From Shewanella cyperi (GTDB lineage: Bacteria; Pseudomonadota; Gammaproteobacteria; Enterobacterales; Shewanellaceae), in the NCBI RefSeq assembly GCF_017354985.1, contig NZ_CP071501.1, forward strand, positions 124,001 through 188,000: 64,000 bases of DNA. Reading direction: 5' to 3'. The notes beneath the pieces were generated by a model that searched no databases, was not told where the DNA came from, and worked only from the letters and a program-made list of their open reading frames with translations. A program made the translations under genes and the position numbers. This document shows, piece by piece, positions 47,501 through 54,224 of this stretch (position 1 is the stretch's first letter; each line of letters opens with the position of its first letter).

Positions 47501-48948
47501 GTGACGATAGCACCTTCACCTTTGACCCATCGACGCTGTCACCGGGCTTCTACAAGCTGCGGGTGGCGGTGAGTGACGGCGACAAGACAGGTATGGACCG
47601 TCTGAAACTGCGGGTCGAGGCGGCGCTGCCGACACTGGACACCACAGACAGCGACGGTGACGGCATCAACGATAACGATGAAGGCGCGGGTGACAAGGAT
47701 GGTGACGGTATCCCGGATTACCTGGATGCGGTCAACCTGGCCCGCAACGTGGTCCAGGAAACCCCAGCCAGCAGCAACAGCTTCCTGATGGAAACTGAAC
47801 CCGGTCTGGCATTGAGTTTGGGTGATGTGGCGTTCCGCGCCAACGGAAGTGACACAGGTGTCAGCAACGGCGATGTGGTGACCCATGGTAATGAGGGCGC
47901 GGGGGCGACGGACGACATCGACTATCGCTATGGCAACGGTATGTTCGACTTCAACGTGGAAGAACTGCCGCTGTCGGGGCAGTCGGTCAACATAGTGGTG
48001 GCCCAGTTCCAGCCGGTACCGGCCAATGCTGTGTACCGCAAGCTGATGCCGGGTGGTTGGCAGGACTTTGTGATTGATGCCAATAACGCCGTGGCCTCGG
48101 CATCCGGTGCCGAGGGTTACTGCCCACCGCCGGGTGATGCGGCCTACAGCACAGGTCTGACCGAAGGTCACTGGTGTGTGCAGTTGACCATAGAGGACGG
48201 CGGTCCGAACGATGCCGACGGTGAGGTCAACAGTGCCATCGACGACCCGGGTGGTCTGGCGGTGCCGGCCGGCAGCAACAATGCGCCCATGACGACCGCC
48301 GATGTGGTGACCATGAAGCGCAACGCCAGTATCGACATTGACGTGCTGGCCAATGACACCGACGTTGACGGCGACAGCCTGATGTTGACCAGCGTGAATG
48401 CCGACCTGGGTCAGGTGAGCATAGTGGACAACCAGCTGCACTATGTGGCCGAAGCCGGGCACCTGGGTGAGGCGCACCTGAGCTACGGTGTCAGTGACGG
48501 TAAGGGCGGCTCGGCCAGTGGCAAGGTGACAGTGTCTGTGTTGCCGAACAAGGCGCCGGTGGCGGCGCCTGATATGGCCTCGGTGCACAGTGGCAACAGC
48601 GTGGTGATAGACGTGCTGGCCAACGACAGCGACCCGGATGCGGATGCGCTGACCGTGACCGCGGCCAGTGCTATGCACGGCATCGTGGTTATCAACGCCG
48701 ACAACAGCCTGACTTATACGCCGACAGTGGGCTATGACGGCACGGATACGGTGAGCTACAGCATCAGCGACGGTGACGGCGGTGAAGCGCAAGGCACTGT
48801 GACCATAGCGGTATCGGCGATGGAGACTGTGACCATCACCAACCGCTCGTCCGGCGGTGCGCTGAACTTCTGGGCCTTGGGTGTGCTGCTGGCGGGCCTG
48901 TGGCGCCGTCAGTCGAAAAACAATAAACAGGGAGTCAAAACCAAATGA
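41578..48948 (+). CDS. Giant Ig-like / Calx-beta adhesin with GlyGly-CTERM (copy 2, different N-terminus)
   Basis: A 2456-residue secreted protein. The start at 41578 has TTGGAGTG before it; a TTG at 41560 is in frame but upstream of the ribosome site. Signal peptide residues 1-29 (cleavage after SAQA). Residues 30-190 form a choice-of-anchor-like beta domain (SFTATKTGRITQVEIAAS), unrelated to the DUF4347 region of adhesin 1. Then come filamin/Ig-like segments to about 570, two related units of about 109-112 residues (PTVTDGNISISGG and PTVTDGNITVTGG, nucleotides 43294 and 43621), one 118-residue unit (from residue 794) and one 95-residue unit. From nucleotide 44347 onward the protein equals adhesin 1 except for one visible change (GNGNM to GNGNT). 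The C-terminal GlyGly-CTERM is intact. So the two proteins share their cell-surface stalk but present different heads. Confidence 0.93.
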   Translation: MKNALTGVRARALLSLSIYLGLGWSSAQAADVVLSNGGTLGGTSVMGFNMGQSFTATKTGRITQVEIAASNNVFGTATLNIYSGAGNGGTLLYSKSGIDFSGVAAIIDPNVYSYTAITVDTEVPIISGNVYTFLLTPKTALDIGYVNSNNYAGGALFSPDLGGFQNGNDLPFKITQADPLYDSDGNLTAGAGAEASTIDTTVDTVGEAIDFMDFTLTDGGSGDARNLTASQIVVHIGGTSSNTERSAVTWRLNGPDATNVVGVYNSGAQTITFSGLSISVADGGNETYTINGYFNTTTGLTEGHTFTLSLDGATDVTVGQVDSHFGVTSSVSNGAGAAISVVASKLTFNTQPAGSVSGAALTTQPVVAATDAFGNTDVDYTSNITLTEGSAGSLSGTTTLAATAGVATFTNVVYTATADQEAFTLTAASGALTDGTSNAVNSDVVATQLIFTTQPAPTTLVSGASTNFSTVPVVKAVDGTSTVDTGYATAIVLSVTDPNDGIVDGTVDAFTGTGDEDILGSTVTISPTSGASTYTGLAIQYTAGGVSDTIALRATSGGLTAVNSSSINAISPPTVTDGNISISGGTGTAGAFRIGDVVTATWDNSGTGDNNAGVSAVTVDFSQFGGGAAVAASNNLDIWTATYTIVAGAIDASNRNVSVTATGSGSSTTADTTNATVDNIAPTVTDGNITVTGGTGTGGAFILGDTVTATWNNTAGGDNNSDTIVGVTVDFSSMGGGSAVTATDSAGVWSATYDITSGSTSGSNLNVSVEATDNAGNTTQQADTSNSSIDKDVPTVTSVSVPVNGTYIVGDSLDFTVNLDDNVTVDTGGGTPQLSLTIGATTRQAAYLSGSGTSALVFRHTVLSGDEDTDGIAVGALSANGGTLRDSSGNDLDLTLNSVGSTTSVLIDAIAPTVSIGSSASGTVNGQFDVTFTLSESSSDFTAADVTVGNGSKGSFSGSGTSYTLAVTPSGDGAVTVDVAGGVFTDAAGNGNTAATQFSINADVSAPTLSSSSPFDDEVNVATTVTPVLTFNETVQLGNGSISLQEVGGSSFESFDAGTGMGDNGGSVAVLGSALTITPGAALRTGKQYAIHIDNGAITDSNGNAYAGISDDTTLNFLVRPKLVLSVDKTEVSEPHSETATVTLSLQDDGGNAFVALSDVDVVLALSGTATLNSDYGLLGSNFTEGTLTLTVPAGSDSSTLSVTAIDDVVSDDGETIAVDIDSVSSGNATEVTAQSVSITVNENRTPTLTGLPASFTIVEDEVSNIDLSAVVLADADNDLLNLVLSVDSGTLTSPLGNSGNVTVVGSGTDAMVLTGLAADLNTFLDNANAVAITTAQDQTVDIVLSAAPSDGLANGSMSQATVSVTPVNDAPTGSVTISGMAVEDAMLTASNTLADVEGLGTISYQWNRNSVPVLGATAASYVLGDVDVGGLMTVTASYTDGQGTAESVTSAATAAVANVNDAPTGTVSISGVALEGETLTASHNLADDDGLGAVSFQWLRENAVIANASGSSYLLVAADIGSRISVRAGYTDGHGTAEAVDSAQTEAVVAANKAPVANNSQVSVDEDSSIAIELDATDPDQDTLAVTIETQPTNGELVQQGALWLYTPNADFNGDDSFSYSVSDGSLSSGTATVSITVTPVNDAPVAVADAFELSSDSGQFSAFNVLANDTDIDGDALTLYQVSTNLGEAKVVDNQLSYRAPLGYQGTVVVNYKVRDAAKAESSAVATLTVSSTAAGIVLTPPADVTVNATGLFTKVEMGTAVATAGGESLPVTVDSNGFFSPGAHKVTWSAADGDTTVSMTQAVNVIPLVGLSKDQTASEGSDVSFRVLLNGDAVSYPVEVPYSVGGTAATDGSDHDLVDGSVMFNQGELEKTVSLHLVDDGTPEGNETVVVTLGTPTHAVLGPKASHTLTIVESNVAPSVVLGATQGDGQTRIVSQDGGLVTVTATVTDPNTGDSHSFDWSQSDNALVDSDGDDSTFTFDPSTLSPGFYKLRVAVSDGDKTGMDRLKLRVEAALPTLDTTDSDGDGINDNDEGAGDKDGDGIPDYLDAVNLARNVVQETPASSNSFLMETEPGLALSLGDVAFRANGSDTGVSNGDVVTHGNEGAGATDDIDYRYGNGMFDFNVEELPLSGQSVNIVVAQFQPVPANAVYRKLMPGGWQDFVIDANNAVASASGAEGYCPPPGDAAYSTGLTEGHWCVQLTIEDGGPNDADGEVNSAIDDPGGLAVPAGSNNAPMTTADVVTMKRNASIDIDVLANDTDVDGDSLMLTSVNADLGQVSIVDNQLHYVAEAGHLGEAHLSYGVSDGKGGSASGKVTVSVLPNKAPVAAPDMASVHSGNSVVIDVLANDSDPDADALTVTAASAMHGIVVINADNSLTYTPTVGYDGTDTVSYSISDGDGGEAQGTVTIAVSAMETVTITNRSSGGALNFWALGVLLAGLWRRQSKNNKQGVKTK
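43957..44595 (+). repeat. Single 354-bp and single 285-bp unit in adhesin 2
   Basis: One 118-codon unit (43957-44310) and one 95-codon unit (44311-44595) of the same type as the tandem arrays in adhesin 1. Adhesin 1 has five and four of these, so unit number differs between the two genes. Confidence 0.9.
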
Positions 48949-49538
48949 GAGCAGGCATAGGGTTAATGGTAGTGGCGCTGTGGAGCGCGGCGGTGACGGC
49001 CGAACCCTTCGAGCTGGGCCTGTGGCTGGGCCAGGCTTCGACGGATGTGCGCGGAAACAGTGCTGACATAATGAGTGCCGACATAGTGGGTGTCGATGAC
49101 AATGACACCAGTTGGGGAGTGGAGCTGGGTTACGCCCTGACGGACGACTTCGGCCTGACCCTGGGGTATGTGGACCAGGGCGAGGGTACCCTGGTGCTGC
49201 AGGCCGACACCATCACGCCCGCGGCCTATCACCAGCAGGTGCGCGAAGTAGCGCCGCTGCTGGCCGAAGGGGTGACGCTCGGCGGCGCCCTGCGCTTCCC
49301 GGTGGCGGAGCAGTTCTCGTTGTTTGCCGAAGCGGGCGCCTTCTTCTGGGAGTCGAAGGTGAAGAGCAGTAACGGCACTGAGACGCTGAAAACCAACTTC
49401 GACGGCACCGACATGTACGTGGGCACCGGGGCGAGTTACCACTGGTCACCCCAGTGGTCGGCGTCGGTGCGCTATCGGTACTACCATCTGGATGAAACCG
49501 TGAACGACTGGTCGGTTGGACTCAGCTACCGCTTCTGA
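44347..49538 (+). repeat. Long direct repeat, copy B (5.19 kb)
   Basis: Second copy of the repeat at 35957-41148, offset 8390 bases, covering the shared part of adhesin 2 and the second barrel gene. The identity ends at the barrel stop codon: base 41149 is a, base 49539 is c, and no further similarity follows. The first bases of the repeat fall in a homologous 95-codon unit. Confidence 0.95.
48945..49538 (+). CDS. Outer-membrane beta-barrel protein paired with adhesin (copy 2)
   Basis: The protein is identical in sequence (197 residues) to the product at 40555-41148; the two genes differ by two silent changes near the 3' end (41079/49469 and 41097/49487). It again overlaps its adhesin by ATGA and has the same signal peptide and terminal phenylalanine. 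Two identical barrel genes suggest either recent duplication or selection to keep one barrel per adhesin. It is followed by a strong terminator. Confidence 0.9.
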   Translation: MRAGIGLMVVALWSAAVTAEPFELGLWLGQASTDVRGNSADIMSADIVGVDDNDTSWGVELGYALTDDFGLTLGYVDQGEGTLVLQADTITPAAYHQQVREVAPLLAEGVTLGGALRFPVAEQFSLFAEAGAFFWESKVKSSNGTETLKTNFDGTDMYVGTGASYHWSPQWSASVRYRYYHLDETVNDWSVGLSYRF

Positions 49539-49570
49539 CCGCCACAGCGGTGGCGTGCAGCGATGAACAG

Positions 49571-49598
49571 AAAAAGGCGCCCAAGGCGCCTTTTTTAT
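49571..49598 (+). terminator. Rho-independent terminator after barrel gene 2
   Basis: AAAAAGGCGC-CCAA-GGCGCCTTTTTT: stem GGCGCC type with flanking A- and T-runs. It is different in sequence from the one after barrel 1, as expected outside the repeat. Confidence 0.85.
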
Positions 49599-49841
49599 TT
49601 TATGCCTCTTACCCTTGGATCAGATCAAACACGGGATCCCGGATGCAGAGCTAAGGGATGACACAGCTTGGGCACAAGGCTATGCTGGAGCGCTGGATGG
49701 CATCTCCTCTGGATCACCAGAGTCAACTGCGAGCGACAATGGCTGCCCAGTCACGGATCTTGTGGCGATGATTTAGCTTCTAACCCATGTTCCACAAAGC
49801 CGTGTTAACAACATCGATAAACATTGACTCAGGAATACACC
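49599..49841. other. Intergenic stretch before the methyltransferase gene
   Basis: About 240 bases without a convincing gene on either strand. The right half (from about 49770) is AT-rich and should hold the methyltransferase promoter. I see no repeat, tRNA or insertion sequence remnant. Confidence 0.4.
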
Positions 49842-50615
49842 ATGGAAGACTTTCTTGCCCTGAACCGCGATGGATGGGATACCCGCACCGAGCTGCACCT
49901 TGAATCTGATTTTTATGACCTGCCGGGCTTTTTGGCGGGTAACACCAGTTTGCGGGAAATCGAGTTGGCGGAACTGGACGTGCGGGGCAAGCATTTGCTG
50001 CACTTGCAATGTCATTTTGGTCTGGACACCCTGTCGTGGAAACGTCGGGGCGCTGCCTCAGTGACCGGGCTCGACTTATCCCCCAAGGCCATAGCGGCCG
50101 CTCGGCAGATAGCGGCCCAGGCGGACCTTGATGCCAGTTTCATCTGCGGCGATGTATTGCAGGCCAGAACCCTGGTGACCGCGGAGTTTGATCTGGTATT
50201 TGTCTCCTATGGCGCCTTGCTGTGGCTGCCGGACTTAGCGGCATGGGCCCAGACAGTGGCCGCCTGTCTCAAGTCCGGCGGTATGCTGTATTTGGCGGAA
50301 TTTCACCCTGCCAAGGCGCTGCTGGATGGCTATGACTATTTCCACACCGGGCTGGCCGAAGTGGAGGAGGATGGCAGTTACACGGAAAACAGTCGTGATA
50401 CCAAGTCAACTCTGGTCAGCTGGTCCCACGATCTGGGGGCCATATTGTCGGCACTGCTGGCGGCGGGCTTGGTGGTTGAGGCGTTTCGGGAGCACGATTT
50501 CAGCCCCTATAATTGCTTTGCCAACCTGATCGAGGAAGAGCCGGGCCGTTATCGCCAAAGGCTCAATGGCAAGGCGGTGCCCATGGTGTTTTCCTTGCAA
50601 GCACGCAAGCCCTGA
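49842..50615 (+). CDS. Class I SAM-dependent methyltransferase
   Basis: A 257-residue protein. The start at 49842 follows AGGAA; an upstream TTG adds six residues. The Rossmann core is visible: HLQCHFGLDTLSWKRRGA (motif I region, near 54-71, with the unusual CHFG instead of DxGxG), VTGLDLSPKAIAAAR (motif II, the acidic residue that binds the ribose), FICGDVL, and FDLVFVSYGALLWLPDL. The remaining part resembles UbiE/COQ5-like methyltransferases. The substrate is unknown. It stands alone on the plus strand. Confidence 0.85.
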   Translation: MEDFLALNRDGWDTRTELHLESDFYDLPGFLAGNTSLREIELAELDVRGKHLLHLQCHFGLDTLSWKRRGAASVTGLDLSPKAIAAARQIAAQADLDASFICGDVLQARTLVTAEFDLVFVSYGALLWLPDLAAWAQTVAACLKSGGMLYLAEFHPAKALLDGYDYFHTGLAEVEEDGSYTENSRDTKSTLVSWSHDLGAILSALLAAGLVVEAFREHDFSPYNCFANLIEEEPGRYRQRLNGKAVPMVFSLQARKP

Positions 50616-50742
50616 GCTGTCCTGCTCCCATTCGCGGTTTTTCCTCTAAAGCATTTTGATTGGCGCCCCTCAGGGCCGGCCACTATGCTCAGAATGTACC
50701 CGGCCGCTTGCCGGGGGAGTGCAGGGATTGCCGGGAGAAAGA

Positions 50743-51624
50743 ATGACACCCTATAGCCTGTTGCCCTTATTGTTCTGCCTGCTCATGACGCAAGCCTGGT
50801 CGGCACCTGTGGCTACGCGTCAGACTGTACTGGTGGAATCACAGCGTTCGGCACGGGATGCCAGCCATGATTTTTATGTGGATCTGCTGCAACTGGTGCT
50901 GAACAACAGCCGTGAGCAGTGGGGCGAGGCCAAGGTCGAAGAGGTGAACGGTGATTTCTCCCAGTCCCGCGCCTTTGCCGCACTCAACAGTGGCCAGTTG
51001 CATGTGTTCTGGGCCGGTACCAGCAAGCAAAGGCAACAGAGATTCAGGGCCATAGAGGTGCCCTTGTTTGCCGGCCTGCTGGGTGTTCGGGTACCTGTTA
51101 TCCGCCGGGACAGGTTGGCAGAGTTTCGCGGTTATCAAACCTTGGTCGACTGGCAAGGGCTGCTGGCGTGCCAAGGGTCGCAATGGCCGGATTCGGACAT
51201 ACTGGAGGCCAATGGTTTCAGGGTAACCCGGATAGCCAAGTTTGATCTTATGTACAGCATGCTCAAGCAGGGGCGCTGTGACTACTTCCCCCGGGGGCTC
51301 AATGAGGTCGGTGCCGAATTGGCGGCAGTCGGCCAGCAGGACCTGATGGCCTACGAAGATGTGCTGATAACTTACCCCTTTCCCATGTATTTCTTTGTCG
51401 CCAAGGACAACGAGGCTTTGTACCAACGCCTGAGCATCACCCTGGAGGCCATGGCCGCCAGTGGTGAGTTGCGACATTTTCTCTTCAGTCACCCCACCAC
51501 CGCCGGGCTGTTTCCTCTGGCCCGCTTTGACGACAGTCTCAGGTTCCGACTGACCAATGCCCTGTTGCCGGAGTCGACCCCTTTGCAGCGTCCGGAACTC
51601 TGGCTGCCGCTGGCTCGTCCCTGA
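50743..51624 (+). CDS. Periplasmic binding-type protein
   Basis: A 293-residue secreted protein with a signal peptide of about 20 residues (LLPLLFCLLMTQAWS) and a solute-binding-like body: LVESQRSARDASHDFYVDLL at the start, WAGTSKQRQQRF, a hinge region, and DYFPRGLNEVGAEL. The layout resembles SBP_bac_3 proteins, but the typical ligand residues are not obvious. GGGAGA precedes the ATG at 50743; the frame back to 50656 lacks a site. No transporter genes adjoin it. It could be a sensory or uptake protein; the ligand is unknown. Confidence 0.7.
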   Translation: MTPYSLLPLLFCLLMTQAWSAPVATRQTVLVESQRSARDASHDFYVDLLQLVLNNSREQWGEAKVEEVNGDFSQSRAFAALNSGQLHVFWAGTSKQRQQRFRAIEVPLFAGLLGVRVPVIRRDRLAEFRGYQTLVDWQGLLACQGSQWPDSDILEANGFRVTRIAKFDLMYSMLKQGRCDYFPRGLNEVGAELAAVGQQDLMAYEDVLITYPFPMYFFVAKDNEALYQRLSITLEAMAASGELRHFLFSHPTTAGLFPLARFDDSLRFRLTNALLPESTPLQRPELWLPLARP

Positions 51625-51717
51625 GGTTTGCACAGCTTTGCGTCCCTTGACTGTGATTTACATTCCCCGCCTGTCTGAACTCCCGAACTTGCAATAAAAA
51701 CGTTAACGGGAGGTTGT

Positions 51718-53052
51718 GTGGGAAGTTCAATGAAATTGGGTCTGGTGGCCCTGATGTTGCCTTGGCTTGCGGCCTGCGGGGGCAGCGATGGCGGTGACGG
51801 GGACAGCGACAGCGTCGCCTACGTGCAATTTTACAATGCCTCGGCCAACAGCCCGGCGGTGACCCTGACACTCGACGAGTATGCTTATTCGGCGGTGGAA
51901 TTTGGTGACAGCCTGCCTCGCTATGGTGTGAGCCCCCAGACTCTGGATGTGGCGCTACTGGGGGTGGATGCGGCCGGTGACGAACTGAGCCTGCATGAGC
52001 AAAACCTGGACTTTGTCGATGGCGAGAATCATCTGCTGGTGCTCTACGGTGACTATGGTGACAGCAAGCTGATGGACCTGGTCTACAACCGCGATGAGCT
52101 GGACGAGCTCAACGATGAGGGGGAAGACAAGGCTCAGGTGTTGGTGGCCCACGTGGCGCCGGGCTTGTCCGCCTATGATGTCTATGTGGCGGCCGATGGG
52201 GTGGATTTCGGCTCGGCACAGTTGCTGGGAAGCCCGTCCTATGGCCAGTACAGCGACAGCTTGCTGCTGGATACCGGCTACTACCGGGTGTTTTTGACCG
52301 AGCCCGGCGGCACAGAGCCTGTGTTCAGTTCCGCCTTGCTCGATTTCAGCCAACAAACGGTACAAAAGCTGATGCTGCGTCCCGGCTTTGGCCCCGACAG
52401 TCTTAAATTGAGGATTGATGCGGTGGATTCCACGGGTTCACCCCTGTCGGTGACGGATGCGGCGGCCGCGGCCCAGTACCGGGTGTATAACGCCTGTGGC
52501 GCCGAGCGTACCCTGGAGCTCGGCAAGGACGAGCAGGTTCAGTCCAGCCTCATTGTTGCCGCGGGGGCTATCTCAGAGTATCAGGTGCTGCCATTCGATG
52601 ATTATGATCTCGATATTTGGGACGAAGTCGGAAATCAAGGTATCCAGGATCTGCTGCTGACCTTTAACCAGGATGACAGTCGTACCCTGGTGATTTACCC
52701 CGGAACCGACGGCATGCAGGCCATGGCATTGACCGAGGATCTGCGGCCCCGCAGTTTCGATTACAAGCTGACGGCAGTCAACCTGGTGCCGGACAGTGAG
52801 GATCTCAGTATCTACTTCCTGACCGAGGACGAGACCCTGGATTCGGCGCAGTACAAACTCAGCAATTGGGATTTCAGCGAGCGGCCGTCGTTGACGCTGC
52901 CAAGTGGCAGTTACGAGGTGTTGGTGATCGCCGCCGATGATAATGGCACCCTGTCGCGGCTTGCCCGGTTGGCTCTGAATCTGGACGGTCACCAAAATCT
53001 CAGTCTGGTATTGACCCGTGATGGTGACAGTTACCGGTTAACGGCGCTCTAG
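51718..53052 (+). CDS. DUF4397-type lipoprotein
   Basis: A 444-residue lipoprotein. The signal peptide ends in LPWLAACGG with the lipobox cysteine at residue 20, followed by a short acidic linker (SDGGDGDSDS). The body consists of repeated beta domains of the DUF4397 type: VQFYNASANSPAVTLTLD, VLVAHVAPGLSAYDVYV and YRVYNACGAERTLEL each begin a unit of similar design. The first start is GTG at 51718 after GGGAGG; ATG at 51730 gives a 17-residue signal peptide and is also plausible. It is probably on the outer membrane. Function unknown. Confidence 0.75.
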   Translation: MGSSMKLGLVALMLPWLAACGGSDGGDGDSDSVAYVQFYNASANSPAVTLTLDEYAYSAVEFGDSLPRYGVSPQTLDVALLGVDAAGDELSLHEQNLDFVDGENHLLVLYGDYGDSKLMDLVYNRDELDELNDEGEDKAQVLVAHVAPGLSAYDVYVAADGVDFGSAQLLGSPSYGQYSDSLLLDTGYYRVFLTEPGGTEPVFSSALLDFSQQTVQKLMLRPGFGPDSLKLRIDAVDSTGSPLSVTDAAAAAQYRVYNACGAERTLELGKDEQVQSSLIVAAGAISEYQVLPFDDYDLDIWDEVGNQGIQDLLLTFNQDDSRTLVIYPGTDGMQAMALTEDLRPRSFDYKLTAVNLVPDSEDLSIYFLTEDETLDSAQYKLSNWDFSERPSLTLPSGSYEVLVIAADDNGTLSRLARLALNLDGHQNLSLVLTRDGDSYRLTAL

Positions 53053-53076
53053 CCACGTTCCATGAATAAGCCTGAG

Positions 53077-53102
53077 GCGCCTGCAGTCAGCAGGCGCTTT
53101 TT
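53077..53102 (+). terminator. Rho-independent terminator after the lipoprotein gene
   Basis: GCGCCTGC (53077-53084), loop AGTCA, GCAGGCGC (53090-53097) and five T. Confidence 0.9.
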
Positions 53103-53139
53103 ATTGCTCGCCCCGCTATAATGACGCTCTTTTTGTCCT

Positions 53140-54048
53140 GTGCCTGCGACCCTTATCTTGAGCTACGAATACCTGGCCCTGCTGGCGGCCGCCTGTTGGG
53201 CCGTCGGCAGTCTGATGTCTGCCAATGCCTCAACCCATTTGGGATCCTTTGCCTTTACCCGCTGGCGTATGCTGAGTGCCAGCCTGATGCTGTGGATCCT
53301 GACAATTATCGGTGGCGGCTGGCATAGCCTGGGGGCCGACAACCTGTGGTTGCTGGCACTGTCGGGCGTCATAGGCATATTCATTGGTGACACCTCGCTG
53401 TTTGCTGCCATGAATCGCCTTGGTCCCCGCCGTGCCGGGGTGCTGTTTGCCAGTCACTCGCTGTTTTCCCTGGTGCTGGCTTACCTGTTTCTTGGCGAAA
53501 CCCTCTGGGGCTGGACCTTGCTCGGCAGCGCCATGCTGGTCAGTGGGGTGATGACGGCGGTGTTCTTTGGCAAGCGCAAGAGTGAGCAGCATGTCTGGGA
53601 AGCGAACAGTGGCAAGCTGCACACTGGGGTGGCACTCGGACTGCTGTCGGCCCTGTGTCAGGCCGTGTCTACCCTGATGCTCAAGCCGCTGATGGCGACC
53701 GACATCGATGCCATTGCCGCCTCGGCAATGCGTATGACCTCGGCCTTCGTGCCCCATTTTCTGTTGCTGCTTTTGGGCGTTAAGGTGGCCAGGGCCTACA
53801 GACCCATGACCAAAAAGGTGTTTGCCCTGGTGGTCGGCAATGCGGCCCTGTCCATGGTACTCGGCATGACCCTGATATTGCTGGCACTGCGCCATGGCAA
53901 CGCAGGTATGGTTGCCATACTCTCATCCGTCAGCCCGGTACTGGTGCTGCCACTCCTGTGGTTGGTATACAAACGCAGTCCGGCCCTGGGTGCTTGGCTC
54001 GGCGCCATTATGACTGTGTGCGGCACCATGTTGATCCTCAAACATTGA
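53140..54048 (+). CDS. EamA/DMT-family transporter
   Basis: A 302-residue membrane protein with about ten hydrophobic helices arranged as two EamA repeats (LALLAAACWAVGSLMSANAS near residue 12; GVALGLLSALCQAVSTLMLKP near residue 165). The helices contain the family's characteristic FAASHSLFSLVLAYLFLGE and MVAILSSVSPVLVLPLLW. DMT proteins export or import small metabolites; the substrate cannot be given. GTG at 53140 is the likely start; TTG at 53158 is an alternative. It lies after a strong terminator, so it has its own promoter. Confidence 0.88.
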   Translation: MPATLILSYEYLALLAAACWAVGSLMSANASTHLGSFAFTRWRMLSASLMLWILTIIGGGWHSLGADNLWLLALSGVIGIFIGDTSLFAAMNRLGPRRAGVLFASHSLFSLVLAYLFLGETLWGWTLLGSAMLVSGVMTAVFFGKRKSEQHVWEANSGKLHTGVALGLLSALCQAVSTLMLKPLMATDIDAIAASAMRMTSAFVPHFLLLLLGVKVARAYRPMTKKVFALVVGNAALSMVLGMTLILLALRHGNAGMVAILSSVSPVLVLPLLWLVYKRSPALGAWLGAIMTVCGTMLILKH

Positions 54049-54137
54049 TGGCTGCATCAACCGCCCGCCCAGGGGGTGAAATTCACCATCTATTGGTCTG
54101 TTCCGCTGCCGTAAAAGTCGAATTGCGAACCAATTTT

Positions 54138-54155
54138 ATATCAACCCATTGATAT
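54138..54155. promoter_or_regulatory. Palindrome upstream of the ABC exporter
   Basis: ATATCAA, four-base spacer, TTGATAT: a perfect seven-base inverted repeat 17 bases before the -24 element. It could bind a dimeric regulator, but this is not known. Confidence 0.5.
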
Positions 54156-54171
54156 TAAGCTGTTTTGTTTA

Positions 54172-54188
54172 TTGGCATATGATTTGCT
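54172..54188 (+). promoter_or_regulatory. Candidate sigma-54 promoter of the ABC exporter operon
   Basis: TTGGCATATGATTTGCT has the -24 GG and -12 GC dinucleotides ten bases apart, matching the TGGCAY-N5-TTGC pattern closely. It lies 37 bases before the ATG of the ATPase gene. Confidence 0.6.
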
Positions 54189-54224
54189 GCTGTCCGCTCA
54201 CTTCACAACAGAACGGACTCTCCT

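Noticed and set aside
35957..49538. Direct repeat as pure assembly error
   Set aside because: The eight scattered mismatches, different flanks and two distinct adhesin N-termini argue for two real copies, though long-read confirmation would be decisive.
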